64,000 nt of DNA from assembly GCF_020886775.1 (NCBI RefSeq), contig NZ_AP024525.1, positions 4,216,001-4,280,000 of the forward strand, in the 5' to 3' direction. Made by a program: the position numbers and the translations under genes. Position 1 is the stretch's first letter. Each line of letters opens with the position of its first letter. Positions 31,985 through 40,862 of the stretch are shown here, piece by piece. Below the pieces are notes generated by a model. It was not told the origin of the DNA and did no database searches. It saw nothing but the letters and a program-made list of their open reading frames with translations. This DNA comes from Sinomonas cyclohexanicum (GTDB lineage: Bacteria; Actinomycetota; Actinomycetes; Actinomycetales; Micrococcaceae).

Positions 31985-32785
31985 CTACGGCCGCATCCAC
32001 GACCGATCGCCGTAGGGCCGCCGCTCGGCGCCCATCGCACGCGAGAGCCCGCGGCCGGCGGCTACCAGAACCGGCAGGAGGAGCTCCGGCCTGTCCTCGG
32101 CCAGGGGCAGGACCACCGAGATCGCCCCGACCACGGCGTTGCCCGCCCCGAACACCGGCACCGCGTAGCCGACGTTCCCCTCGACGAGCACCCCCGCCAG
32201 CCGGGCGTACCCGGTGCGCCGCACGTCGGCGAGGGCCGCGCGGAGGTGCGGGGCGTCGTCGTGCGTCCCCTCGCCCGGGTGCCCCTCGCGCACGACGGCG
32301 AGCACCCGCTCGCGCACTGCAGGCGCCTCGTGCGCAAGGATGGCCAGGCCGGGCGACGTCGCAGTGAGACCCAGGCGCGCGGCCACCTCGCCGAGGTTCT
32401 CCACGACGTTCCCGTGCTGGTCGAGGCGCTCGACGTACAGGACCGTGCCGCTGTCCACATCCGCGACGGCGAGGGAGACGTGCTGCCGGACGGCCGCGTG
32501 GATCCCCTCGAGGAACGGCAGGCCGCGACGGCGGAACTCCTCGAGCGGGTTGGAGCGGGCGGCCAGCTCCCACATGCGCGCCCCGACCGAGAAGCGGCCG
32601 TCCTCGGCGCGGGCGAGGAGGCCCTCGGCGGCGAGGTCGGTGGCGAGGCGGTGCGCGGTCGACGTCGACAGGCCGGCCGCGCGGGCGAGCTCGGCCGGGG
32701 TGAGGGCCGGCCGCTCGCGGGTGAACGCGTCGAGGAGCCGGACCACGCGGCGGATCACGGACTCGCCGGAGGGGCTGTTGGCCAT
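31985..32785 (-). CDS. IclR-family transcriptional regulator
   Basis: This 266-residue protein has an N-terminal winged helix (LTPAELARAAGLSTSTAHRLATDLAAEGL) and an IclR ligand domain with VLYVERLDQHG, LGLTATSPGLAILAHEAP and GYARLAGVLVEGNVGYAVPVFG. It ends 6 bases from the convergent FAD-oxidase gene and probably controls the 26264-31978 oxidoreductase cluster. No GTTCA/TGAAC three-half-site operator of the type found at 18.7 kb is present near it, so it should recognise a different sequence. Confidence 0.92.
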   Translation of the reverse strand: MANSPSGESVIRRVVRLLDAFTRERPALTPAELARAAGLSTSTAHRLATDLAAEGLLARAEDGRFSVGARMWELAARSNPLEEFRRRGLPFLEGIHAAVRQHVSLAVADVDSGTVLYVERLDQHGNVVENLGEVAARLGLTATSPGLAILAHEAPAVRERVLAVVREGHPGEGTHDDAPHLRAALADVRRTGYARLAGVLVEGNVGYAVPVFGAGNAVVGAISVVLPLAEDRPELLLPVLVAAGRGLSRAMGAERRPYGDRSWMRP

Positions 32786-32977
32786 CCCCCGAGCCTATGC
32801 TCTGTGCGGGTTCGCCCTCCGGACCGACGGAATCATCCGAACGTGGCATGCAGCGCACCCCGAGCAAACTCCCACTCCGTCCACGGGTCAGGGAAAGCCG
32901 CGTGACAGGTTCGTGAAGGACAGTGGAGTGGACGGTTCGGTGAAGTCCGCCGGGCCGCTCATCGACAGGAGAACCAC

Positions 32978-33637
32978 ATGAAGGTCACCAAGCGCATCGG
33001 CTATACCGCCGCGACGGTGGTCGCGGCGGCCGCCCTCATCGGCGGCGGAGCCGCAGTAGCCAGCGCGGCCTCGACGCCGAGCCCCTCGGCCACGTCATCG
33101 AGCGGCTCGGGCACGCATGCCCGCGGCCAGCACACCGCGGCGTCGGCCGACGAGACCGCCAAGGTCACCGCGGCCATCAAGTCCAAGGACGCCAACGCGA
33201 ACGTTACGAAGGTCGAGAAGGACGCGGATGGCTCGTTCGACGCGATGGCCACGTCCAACGGCTCGACCGTCCGCTACGAGGTCAGCGCCGACTACAAGAC
33301 GGTCACGCAGGCCGCCGCCCATCGCATGGGCGGCCACGGGATGGGTGGGCAGCGCACGCCGCTCACGAGCGACGAGCTCTCGAAGGTCACCGCGGCCATC
33401 AAGGCCAAGGACGCCAACGCCACGGTCAAGGACTCGTGGAAGGACTCGGACGGCTCGTTCGACGTCGTCGCCACGTCCGGCAGCACCACCACGAAGTACG
33501 AGGTCAGCGCCGACTACAAGACGGTCACCGCGGACGCGAACTTCGGCCACGGCGGTCAGGGCGGCCACCGGATGCACGACGGCGCGGGCTCAGGTTCCGC
33601 TTCCGGCAGCGCCTCGGGCGGCACAACCCAGGGCTGA
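32978..33637 (+). CDS. Secreted protein with two PepSY-like repeats
   Basis: A 219-residue product has a signal peptide (KRIGYTAATVVAAAALIGGG, cleavage after AVASA at about residue 30). After a Ser/Thr/Gly linker two copies of a roughly 55-residue unit follow, at about 57-111 and 131-185. Each copy reads KVTAAIK.KDANA..., then D.DGSFD...ATS, then YEVSADYKTVT. The unit resembles PepSY-type or small secreted surface domains. The tail is His/Gly/Ser-rich (GHGGQGGHRMHDG), possibly metal-binding. RBS AGGAG precedes the ATG. No partner gene is evident and the function is unknown. Confidence 0.88.
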   Translation: MKVTKRIGYTAATVVAAAALIGGGAAVASAASTPSPSATSSSGSGTHARGQHTAASADETAKVTAAIKSKDANANVTKVEKDADGSFDAMATSNGSTVRYEVSADYKTVTQAAAHRMGGHGMGGQRTPLTSDELSKVTAAIKAKDANATVKDSWKDSDGSFDVVATSGSTTTKYEVSADYKTVTADANFGHGGQGGHRMHDGAGSGSASGSASGGTTQG

Positions 33638-33684
33638 GCGCCCGCGGGGCCACTCGCCGGGCGAGAATCGGCCAAGCACCTGAG

Positions 33685-33727
33685 AGATCTGGCCACTCGA
33701 CGACTGAATCGTCGAGTGGCCAGATCT
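33685..33727. terminator. Bidirectional terminator between convergent genes
   Basis: A perfect 19-bp inverted repeat (33685-33703 and 33709-33727) with a 5-base loop CTGAA lies between the secreted repeat protein (ends 33637) and the convergent aldo/keto reductase (ends 33743). Its stem contains AGATCTGGCCACTCGACGA. It can fold in transcripts from either side. Confidence 0.85.
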
Positions 33728-33742
33728 TCGCCGTTGAGTGGC

Positions 33743-34774
33743 CTACCGGCCGCCCTCGATCTTGCGGCTGCGCTGCGCGATCGCCTTGGTGCCGTACGGG
33801 TAGGCCTCGAGGTCCGGCTCGCTGACCCGGGTCAGCTCCGCGACCTCCTCAGCCGTGAGTGCGAGGTCCGCGGCCTTGAGGTTGTCGGCGAGCTGCTCGC
33901 GGGTCCGCGCACCGAGGATCACCGAGGTGACCGCAGGCCGGTCCAGGAGCCACCTCAGGGCGACCTGCGCCGGCGAGGCGCCGTGACCCTGTGCCACCGA
34001 CCCGACGGCGTCGATGATGTCCCAGGTCTTGGCGCGGGCGTTGCGCGGCTCCCAGGCCTCCATGCCGCGCTGCGGGTCTTCGCCGAGGCGCGTGTGGCCT
34101 GTGGGCGCGACGTCCCGCTGGTACTTCCCGCTGAGCCAGCCCCCGGCCAGCGGGCCCCACGGGAGGAGCCCCATCCCGGCGTCGAGCGCGGCGGGCACCA
34201 CCTCGGACTCGATGCCGCGCACCAGCAGGTTGTACTGCGGCTGCAGCGTCACGGGCGCGGCCCAGCCGTGCGCCTTGACCTCGTAGACGGCCTTGGTGAG
34301 CTGCCAGCCGAGGAAGTTGGAGAAGCCGTAGTAGCCGATCTTCCCGGCAGACACGGCGTCGTCGAGGAAGCGGAGCGTCTCCTCGATCGGGGTGTGCGGG
34401 TCCCAGGCGTGCATCTGGTACAGGTCGATGTGGTCCGTCCCGAGGCGGCGCAGCGACGCGTCGAGGGCTGTACGCAGGTGGCGGCGGGAGGTGCCGAGGT
34501 CGTTGGGCCCGTCCCCCATCGGGAAGCGGCCCTTGGTCGCCACGACCATCGCCTCGCGCCGGCCCGATCCGCCCGCAAGCCACCGCCCCACGATCTCCTC
34601 GGACGTACCGTGGCTGTACACGTCCGCCGTGTCGATGAACGTGCCCCCGGCTTCGGCGTAGTCGTCGAGGATCGCATGCGAGGTTGCCTCATCCGCCTCG
34701 GCCCCGAATGTCATGGTTCCGAGCGCGAACGCCGAGACGACGGCGCCACTGCGCCCGAGCGTGCGGTACTGCAT
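33743..34774 (-). CDS. Aldo/keto reductase
   Basis: This 343-residue protein has the catalytic tetrad: Asp and Tyr in FIDTADVYSHG, Lys in VVATKGRF and His in LYQMHAWDPHTP. Further family motifs are GKIGYYGFSNFLGWQ and RPAVTSVILGARTREQLADNLKA. It reduces aldehydes or ketones with NADPH in the cytoplasm. It resembles the YajO/potassium-channel beta-subunit group. The ATG at 34774 follows AAGGAGCACTC. It appears to be transcribed alone. Confidence 0.94.
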   Translation of the reverse strand: MQYRTLGRSGAVVSAFALGTMTFGAEADEATSHAILDDYAEAGGTFIDTADVYSHGTSEEIVGRWLAGGSGRREAMVVATKGRFPMGDGPNDLGTSRRHLRTALDASLRRLGTDHIDLYQMHAWDPHTPIEETLRFLDDAVSAGKIGYYGFSNFLGWQLTKAVYEVKAHGWAAPVTLQPQYNLLVRGIESEVVPAALDAGMGLLPWGPLAGGWLSGKYQRDVAPTGHTRLGEDPQRGMEAWEPRNARAKTWDIIDAVGSVAQGHGASPAQVALRWLLDRPAVTSVILGARTREQLADNLKAADLALTAEEVAELTRVSEPDLEAYPYGTKAIAQRSRKIEGGR

Positions 34775-34886
34775 GAGTGCTCCTTGGGTCGGTACCGGTG
34801 GGAATCCGGTTTCCAGCCTAGGGAACGAGCGCCCCGGTGGGAAGGGGGCCCTGGGACGCTCGTCCCAGGAGGGGGCCCGGGCGGAG

Positions 34887-36347
34887 TCAGACGAACATGC
34901 CGACGGCGAGGACGAGGACCAGGCCCACGACCGAGATCAGCGTCTCCATCAGTGACCAGGTCTTGATGGTCTGGACGATGTCCATGCGGAAGTACTCCTT
35001 GACGAGCCAGAACCCGGCGTCGTTCACGTGGGAGAAGAAGACCGAGCCGGTGCCGATCGCGAGCACGAGCAGGGATGTCTCAGCAGTCGGCAGGCTCGCC
35101 GCCAGCGGTGCGAGGACGCCGGCGGCGGTGACCGTGGCCACGGTGGCAGAGCCGGTGGCGAGGCGGATCAGCACGGCGACCAGCCAGCCCAGGAAGAGCA
35201 CGGAGATGCCGGAGCTGGCGGCAAAGTTGGTGATCACCGTGCCGATGCCCGTGTCGATCAGCGTCTGCTTGAAGCCACCGCCCGCGCCGACGATGAGCAG
35301 GATGCCTGCAATGGGCGGCAGCGACTGCTCGAGGGATGAGGCGATGGCCCGACGGTCCATGCCGGAGCCCCGGCCGAAGGTCACCACGGCGACCAGCACG
35401 GCCAGCAGCAGCGCGATCAGCGGGTTTCCGAGGAAGTCGAGCACGACGCGCACCGGGCTGTTGGCGCTGGACACGATGTCGGCGATCGCCTTGGCCATCA
35501 TCAGCACGACCGGCAGCAGGACGGTCGCCAGCGTGACGGAGAACCGAGGCTGGCGTGCGCGCGCGCCGGCGGACGCGGCGTTCTTCCCGGCCCCGGCAGC
35601 GGGGGCAGTCGGCGTGGCGTGGCCGCCGCCGTGCCCCGCGGCCAGGAGCTGCTTCTCCCGTTCAGTGATGACCAGCTGCGGCGCAGCGACGTTGACCCAT
35701 CGGCCGGCGACCTTGGCGAACAGCGGACCGGAGATCACGACCACGGGAATGGCAATGAGGACTCCGATGATCAGGGTGATGCCCAAGTCGGCCTTCAGGG
35801 CGCCGATCGCGACCAGCGGTCCCGGATGGGGCGGAACAAGACCGTGCATGGCTGACAGGCCGGCCAGTGCGGGGATGCCGACCCGGACCAGGGAGAGGCC
35901 CGAGCGCACCGAGACGAGCATGATCACCGGCATCAGCAGAACCAGGCCGATCTCGAAGAACATGGGCAGGCCGATCAGGGCACCGACCAGTCCCATGGCC
36001 CATGGCAGCATCCGTGTCCCGGCCTTGCCCACGAGCGTGTCAACGATCTGGTCGGCTGCGCCGGAGTCTGCAAGGAGACGGCCGAACATCGCGCCCAGGG
36101 CGATGAGCACGCCGACGCTGGCGACGGTCGAGCCAACCCCGTTCGAGAAGCTGGTCACGACGTCGGCCATAGGCATGTTCGCCATCGCACCGACAGCCAG
36201 GGAGCCGATGGTGAGGCTAAGGAACGGATTGAGCTTGAGCCAGGTGATGAGCACCACGATCAGGGCGATGCCGACGACGGCCGCGGCGACAAGCTGCAGG
36301 GTCCCTGCGTGGGGCGTGAGGGCGGTACTGACCGCGAACAGGTTCAT
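34887..36347 (-). CDS. gntP: Gluconate:H+ symporter
   Basis: This 486-residue permease of the GntP family has about 12-14 membrane segments, MHGLVPPHPGPLVAIGALKADLG (the family's Pro-rich motif), FEIGLVLLMPVIM and a C-terminal FSHVNDAGFWLVKEYF. It imports gluconate or a related hexonate. A hydrophilic loop of about 45 residues (GHGGGHATPTAPAAGAGKN) in the middle is longer and more Ala/Gly-rich than usual. Its ATG overlaps the stop of the gluconokinase gene (ATGA), giving the order gntK-gntP. Confidence 0.94.
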   Translation of the reverse strand: MNLFAVSTALTPHAGTLQLVAAAVVGIALIVVLITWLKLNPFLSLTIGSLAVGAMANMPMADVVTSFSNGVGSTVASVGVLIALGAMFGRLLADSGAADQIVDTLVGKAGTRMLPWAMGLVGALIGLPMFFEIGLVLLMPVIMLVSVRSGLSLVRVGIPALAGLSAMHGLVPPHPGPLVAIGALKADLGITLIIGVLIAIPVVVISGPLFAKVAGRWVNVAAPQLVITEREKQLLAAGHGGGHATPTAPAAGAGKNAASAGARARQPRFSVTLATVLLPVVLMMAKAIADIVSSANSPVRVVLDFLGNPLIALLLAVLVAVVTFGRGSGMDRRAIASSLEQSLPPIAGILLIVGAGGGFKQTLIDTGIGTVITNFAASSGISVLFLGWLVAVLIRLATGSATVATVTAAGVLAPLAASLPTAETSLLVLAIGTGSVFFSHVNDAGFWLVKEYFRMDIVQTIKTWSLMETLISVVGLVLVLAVGMFV

Positions 36348-36886
36348 GAGTGTGCTCCTTGGAAAGCGGTCTGTGAGGCGGCGCGGCGGGCGAAGTCCGT
36401 GGCATGGCTGACGATGGTGTCGATGGGGTGGTCGAATCGGACAGTTGTGCCGTCCTCATCCGGGCCGAGCGGCTCGAGGATGGCGTATTGGCTCTCCACC
36501 AGGGAAGGCGGCATGTAGTGGTCGGTCCGGGCCTCCACGCGTGCCCGGACCACCTCGGCGGGCCCGTCCAGGTGGAGGAACCGGACCGGACCGGCGTGCA
36601 GGCGCAGGCTGTCCCGATAGGACCGGCGAAGGGCAGAGCAGGATACCACTGCCCCCTCCGTCTGGCGGGCCAGCCAGCGTCCGACGGCTGCGAGCCAGGG
36701 CGCGCGGTCGGCGTCGTCGAGCGCCACGCCGGCACGCATCTTGGCCACGTTCTCCGCCGGATGAAGATCGTCGGCGTCGCACCAGGGGACGCCCAATTCC
36801 TCGGCCAAGGCCTGGCCGACGGTGGTCTTGCCGGCTCCCGCGACGCCCATCACGACCCAGAGGCCGGGTTCTCGGTGATGTCTCAT
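36344..36886 (-). CDS. gntK: Gluconokinase
   Basis: This 180-residue kinase has the P-loop GVAGAGKTTVGQALA, then CDADDLHPAENVAKMRAGVALDDADRAPWL, the substrate-binding signature of gluconokinases, and CSALRRSYRDSLR. It phosphorylates gluconate to 6-phosphogluconate with ATP, feeding the pentose phosphate pathway. The start at 36886 follows GAACGGACTGAC; the upstream Met is in poorer sequence. It is followed by the gluconate permease in an ATGA overlap and is divergent from a GntR regulator. Confidence 0.94.
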   Translation of the reverse strand: MRHHREPGLWVVMGVAGAGKTTVGQALAEELGVPWCDADDLHPAENVAKMRAGVALDDADRAPWLAAVGRWLARQTEGAVVSCSALRRSYRDSLRLHAGPVRFLHLDGPAEVVRARVEARTDHYMPPSLVESQYAILEPLGPDEDGTTVRFDHPIDTIVSHATDFARRAASQTAFQGAHS

Positions 36887-36976
36887 GTCAGTCCGTTCCT
36901 TCTCTGCAACGCACCTCACTGGTGGCTGTGACGAGCATCGCAAAAATAATCATACTAATCAAGCTAGTTGTCTTCA

Positions 36977-36992
36977 AAGATCAGATGATCTT
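36977..36992. promoter_or_regulatory. Palindromic operator candidate between gntK and gntR
   Basis: AAGATCA-GA-TGATCTT is a perfect palindrome with 7-bp arms in an unusually AT-rich gap (36940-37020) between divergent genes. Its position between the gluconokinase operon and the GntR-type gene makes it a likely binding site for that regulator. Confidence 0.55.
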
Positions 36993-37059
36993 CCCAGATC
37001 GGGCATGCGATTTCCTACATCGGAGAGCATTAGTCAGACGAACAAGGGAAGATGGCGTC

Positions 37060-37782
37060 ATGACCGAGACAGAGCGCGGCCTGCACCTGCACGTGCTGGA
37101 GAGCATGGGGCCGGACCTTCTTTGGGGCGGCCTGCGCACGGTCTCCCAACTCCGGCTGGAGACCATTGAGGAACGGTACGGGGTTTCCCGATCGGTGGCA
37201 CGCGAAGTGGTGCGTGTGCTTGAGTCCATGGGGCTCGTGACGAGCCGGCCGCGCGTCGGCATTACCCTGCGGCCGCGCGACGAGTGGCACTTCCTCGACC
37301 CGCGCCTGATCCGGTGGAGGCTCGCGGGTCCCGAACGCGCCGAGCAGTTGAGGTCGATCACCGACCTGCGGCGCGGAATGGAGCCGATCGCAGCGGAGCT
37401 GGCAGCCACACACGCCAGCCCCGAACAGTGCGGCGCGCTCACAGGCGCGGTGATCGGGATGTCCGTCACCGGGCGCGAAGGAGACCTCCCCGCCTACCTC
37501 GCCCACGACATCGAATTCCACCGCACGCTCCTGGAGGCGTCCGGGAACGAGCTGTTCGCCAGCCTCGCGGACGTCGTCGCCGAGGTCCTCATCGGACGCA
37601 CCCAGCACCACCTGATGCCGGAGCATCCCGAGCCCGCGGCGATCCGCCTCCATGGGGACGTGGCCGAGGCGATCTCCTCGCGCGACCCGGCCCGAGCGCG
37701 CCAGTCGATGGGCGACATCGTCAGCGAAGCCGCGCACGCCGTTGAGGCGGTGCTCGACCACAGCCCTGCCGGACCCGCGTGA
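37060..37782 (+). CDS. gntR: GntR-family (FadR/FCD) regulator of the gluconate genes
   Basis: This 240-residue protein has an N-terminal winged helix (LRLETIEERYGVSRSVAREVVRVLESMGLVTSRPRVGITL) and an FCD effector domain with the metal/ligand His-containing pattern AHDIEFHRTLLEASGN and RLHGDVAEAI. The ATG at 37060 follows AAGGGAAG. It is divergent from gntK-gntP and probably represses them, with gluconate or 6-phosphogluconate as inducer. The gene symbol is by context. Confidence 0.9.
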   Translation: MTETERGLHLHVLESMGPDLLWGGLRTVSQLRLETIEERYGVSRSVAREVVRVLESMGLVTSRPRVGITLRPRDEWHFLDPRLIRWRLAGPERAEQLRSITDLRRGMEPIAAELAATHASPEQCGALTGAVIGMSVTGREGDLPAYLAHDIEFHRTLLEASGNELFASLADVVAEVLIGRTQHHLMPEHPEPAAIRLHGDVAEAISSRDPARARQSMGDIVSEAAHAVEAVLDHSPAGPA

Positions 37783-37792
37783 GGGCAGCCGC

Positions 37793-38398
37793 TCAGCCGG
37801 CGTCGTGCGCGGATCCAGCCTCGCACAGCAGCGCCACGGTCCCCCGGAGGTCCTCGGCAGTGGCACGCCCCGGCCCACCGCGGGAGTATCCCGTGTCCGC
37901 GTGCAGCATGAGCGCCGCGAAGACGAGCGCCACCGCGAGGCGGGCCTGGTCCGGCGTGGTGCGCTGCTCGGCGAGCCCGATCACGCCGTTGCGCGCACCG
38001 GAGGACCACTGGTGCATGGCCGCGAGCAGGTCCGGCTCGTAGCCCATGAGCTTCTTGATCCGCGGGATGTCGCCCTCGGGGCCGCTCACGATCCCGGCGA
38101 CCAGGTCGCAGAGGTCCTCCACGAGCGTGCCGCGGCCCTCGAGGAAGTGCTCCTTGAGCTCCTCGGTGAGGGGGTGGTCCGGGATCCCGAGCGTCGCCGC
38201 GGCCTTCGAGGGGAAGTAGTTGAAGAAGGTCCTCTCCGAGATGCTCGCGCCCGCGCAGATGTCCGCCACGGTCACCTGCGCGAGGCCGCGCTCGAGCGCG
38301 AGGGCCAGCGCGGCGTCGTGGATCGCACGGCGCGTGCGCTGCTTCTTGCGCTCGCGGAGCGAGGAGCCGCCCTCGTCGAGGACCTCCACCCCGGTCAC
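37793..38398 (-). CDS. TetR-family transcriptional regulator
   Basis: This 201-residue protein has the TetR helix-turn-helix (LRERKKQRTRRAIHDAALALALERGLAQVTVADICAGASISERTFFNYFPSKAAAT) and an all-helical C-terminal domain. The GTG at 38398 overlaps the stop of the DHA2 transporter gene (GTGA), so it is the second gene of an operon and translationally coupled. It probably represses its own operon at the TGCAGG-containing palindrome upstream of the transporter (40552-40583). Confidence 0.92.
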   Translation of the reverse strand: MTGVEVLDEGGSSLRERKKQRTRRAIHDAALALALERGLAQVTVADICAGASISERTFFNYFPSKAAATLGIPDHPLTEELKEHFLEGRGTLVEDLCDLVAGIVSGPEGDIPRIKKLMGYEPDLLAAMHQWSSGARNGVIGLAEQRTTPDQARLAVALVFAALMLHADTGYSRGGPGRATAEDLRGTVALLCEAGSAHDAG

Positions 38399-40503
38399 CC
38401 CTTCTGGACTCGGATCACGCCGGTGTCGGGTCCGGTCGGCGAGCCGGCCTCGGCGGCGGCCAGCGCGGCGTCGGACCCGAGGTCGTCCGCCGTGCCGGCG
38501 GCGTCGGCCTGCTCCTGCAGCGCCGAGCGGGCGCGCAGCGGCGGGACCTTGAAGAACCAGGACAGGATGAACGCGAGCACGATCACGCCGAATCCGACCC
38601 AGTAGATGCTGACCGCGGAGTGATTGAACCCCACCATGAACGGCTTGGTGAGCCGGGGGTCGGCACCCTTGAGGAACGAGGTGTCGGACGTGCTCGAGGA
38701 GCCCGAAGTGCCTGAAGGGCCCTCCTTGAGCTTGTCGATCATGGTCGGCACGAGCTTGTCCACGATCGCGCCGCGCTGGGACGCGTCGGCGTAGTCCACC
38801 TCGAGGCGGCCGTTGACCACGGAGGCGCCCGCCTTCTGCGACGCGGTCTGAAGCGCGGCCTGCTCGGCGGCGGGCTTGGCTGCCGCGACCTGGGCGTCGA
38901 TGACGCCCTGCGCGGCCGACGCCGGGATCGCGCCGGCGGCGACCTGCTTCTGGACGGCGTCGGTCACCTGCTGGGTGACGGCCTGGTCCGCGCCCTGCTT
39001 GGCAGCGGCCGTGCCCTGGTCGAGGCCGGCCTGCACCTGCTCCTTGACCGGGGTGACGATCGGGTTCCAGAGCTGGTTCATGACGCCCTGGTTGGACGGG
39101 CTGGTCGCGACGGACGGCGTGAGCGCGGCGTCGATCGCGCTCGTGAGGTTGTCCTTGTCCTGCATCGCGGTGGAAATGTTCGTGGGCATTGTCGCGAAGA
39201 GGACAGACAGCAGCACAGCGGTGCCCATCGTGCCGCCGATCTGGCGGAAGAACGTCGCGGAGCTCGTGGCGACGCCCATGTCCTTGGGCGCCACGGAGTT
39301 CTGCGAGGCGAGGACGAGCGACTGCATGAGCTGGCCTAGGCCGAGGCCGATGAGGAACATGGCGCCCATGAGGTAGATGAGGGGCTTGTCGATGGTCATG
39401 CCGGTGAGGACGACGTAGCCGGCCGCCATGAACGCCGAGCCGAGGATCGGGAAGATGCGGTACTTGCCGGTGCGGGAGACGATCTGGCCGGAGGTGATCG
39501 AGGCGATCATGAGGCCGCCGATCATGGGCAGCGTCGCGAAGCCGGACTCGGTCGGGGTCAGGCCTGTGACGATCTGCAGGTACAGCGGCAGGGTCAGCAT
39601 CGCGCCGAACATGGCGAAGCCCACGAGGAAGCCGAGCACGGTGGCCATCGAGAACGTGCGGGAGTGGAACAGCCGCAGCGGGATGATCGCGTCCGGGCCC
39701 ATGGCCCGCTCGATGAGGATGAACGCGATGAGGCCCACGCCGCCGACTGCGAAGCACGTGATCGACGCGGCCGATCCCCAGCCCCACTCGCGGCCCTGTT
39801 CGGCCACGAGGAGGAGCGGCACGAGGGTGACGATCACAGCGGTGGCGCCCCACCAGTCGATGCGCGGTGCGGCGTGCTTGTGGAACCGGGGCAGGTGGAG
39901 GAAGGAGAGCACCATGAGCAGCGCGATGATGCCGATGGGCACGTTGATGAGGAACACCCAGCGCCAGCCGGCCACCCAGAGGATCTCGTTCGCGTCGGAG
40001 AACACACCGCCGATCAGGGGGCCCACCACGGAGGAGACGCCGAAGACGGCGAGGAAGAAGCCCTGGTACTTGGCGCGCTCGCGCGGGGCGAGGATGTCGC
40101 CCATGATCGCCAGCGGCAGCGACATGAGCGCACCCGCACCGATGCCCTGGAACGCGCGGAAGCCGGCGAGCATGATCATCGAGGTCGAGAACGAGGACAG
40201 GAAGGACCCGAGGATGAAGACGCCGAGGCCGAAGATGTACAGCGGGCGCCGGCCGAAGATGTCGGAGAGCTTGCCGTAGATCGGCGTCGCGATCGTCGAG
40301 GTGATGAGGTACGCGGTGGTGACCCAGGCCTGCTGGTCGAGGCCGTGGAGGTCGTCGCCGATCGTGCGGATCGCGGTGCCGACCACGGTCTGGTCGAGAG
40401 AGGAAAGGAACATGCCCGACATGAGGGCGTAGATGACCAGCATGATCTGACGCTGGGTCATCACTTCGTTCGACGGCGCAGGACTGGCCGCTGCTTGAGA
40501 CAT
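38395..40503 (-). CDS. DHA2 (EmrB/QacA) MFS drug exporter with a large extra loop
   Basis: This 702-residue exporter starts with SGMFLSSLDQTVVGTAIRTIGDDL (DHA2 motif), GKLSDIFGRRPLYIFGLGVF and WRWVFLINVPIGIIALLM. Fourteen membrane helices can be placed. Between the last two helices (about residues 440-630) lies a long, mostly hydrophilic, Ala/Gln/Lys-rich helical region including KEQVQAGLDQGTAAAKQGAD, followed by a Ser-rich linker. That is much longer than in EmrB-type proteins (about 510 residues). It probably exports a toxic organic compound by proton antiport. It is coupled to the TetR gene and has a repeat operator upstream. Confidence 0.92.
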   Translation of the reverse strand: MSQAAASPAPSNEVMTQRQIMLVIYALMSGMFLSSLDQTVVGTAIRTIGDDLHGLDQQAWVTTAYLITSTIATPIYGKLSDIFGRRPLYIFGLGVFILGSFLSSFSTSMIMLAGFRAFQGIGAGALMSLPLAIMGDILAPRERAKYQGFFLAVFGVSSVVGPLIGGVFSDANEILWVAGWRWVFLINVPIGIIALLMVLSFLHLPRFHKHAAPRIDWWGATAVIVTLVPLLLVAEQGREWGWGSAASITCFAVGGVGLIAFILIERAMGPDAIIPLRLFHSRTFSMATVLGFLVGFAMFGAMLTLPLYLQIVTGLTPTESGFATLPMIGGLMIASITSGQIVSRTGKYRIFPILGSAFMAAGYVVLTGMTIDKPLIYLMGAMFLIGLGLGQLMQSLVLASQNSVAPKDMGVATSSATFFRQIGGTMGTAVLLSVLFATMPTNISTAMQDKDNLTSAIDAALTPSVATSPSNQGVMNQLWNPIVTPVKEQVQAGLDQGTAAAKQGADQAVTQQVTDAVQKQVAAGAIPASAAQGVIDAQVAAAKPAAEQAALQTASQKAGASVVNGRLEVDYADASQRGAIVDKLVPTMIDKLKEGPSGTSGSSSTSDTSFLKGADPRLTKPFMVGFNHSAVSIYWVGFGVIVLAFILSWFFKVPPLRARSALQEQADAAGTADDLGSDAALAAAEAGSPTGPDTGVIRVQKG

Positions 40504-40551
40504 GAGGGGGACCGATTCTCTCGGAGGGTGATGTTGTTCGCCGGGGCAACT

Positions 40552-40583
40552 TTGCAGGCCCTGCAAGTTTACACACCCTGCAA
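40552..40583. promoter_or_regulatory. TetR operator candidate upstream of the DHA2 exporter
   Basis: TTGCAGG-C-CCTGCAA is a perfect 15-bp palindrome (40552-40566), and a further half-site CCTGCAA follows at 40577-40583. The sites lie 50-80 bases upstream of the transporter start in a slightly AT-richer stretch, where the TetR protein encoded in the same operon would be expected to bind. Confidence 0.6.
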
Positions 40584-40616
40584 GATTTCGGCCCCTCCCC
40601 GAACCTGTGAGTTCGA

Positions 40617-40862
40617 CTACTCCGCGTCGATCCGCGCGAGCAGGTCCGCGAGCGCGTCGCGGACCTCGTCGTGGTCGTACTGGCCGGCCCGGCCCTCCCC
40701 AAAGATGACGGCACAGCGGTGGACCTTCTCCAGGTCGCTGAAGGGGAACTTGTCGGTGGACGGCGCGTGCTCGCCCAGACCGGGCTCTGCGCGGTCGTCG
40801 CCCTCGGGGAATACGCTTGCTGATGCATCACCATCGCTCAGGGGAGACCGGATGAACCTCAA
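40617..40862 (-). CDS. Small hypothetical protein (81 aa)
   Basis: The reading frame begins at a TTG (40862) that overlaps the divergent DUF202 gene by 11 bases and ends at 40617. The C-terminal half (KFPFSDLEKVHRCAVIFGEGRAGQYDHDEVRDALADLLARIDAE) looks like a genuine folded acidic helical domain, while the first 35 residues are Asp/Glu/Ala-rich and weakly structured. No other start codon is available in frame, so the N-terminus is uncertain. Not recognised as a known family. Confidence 0.5.
   Translation of the reverse strand: MRFIRSPLSDGDASASVFPEGDDRAEPGLGEHAPSTDKFPFSDLEKVHRCAVIFGEGRAGQYDHDEVRDALADLLARIDAE

Noticed and set aside
38399-40834. Extended open frame upstream of the TetR protein on the minus strand
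   Set aside because: Only its last 200 codons are a real TetR regulator; the rest is a shadow of the DHA2 exporter gene in another frame and is Arg/His/Pro-rich.
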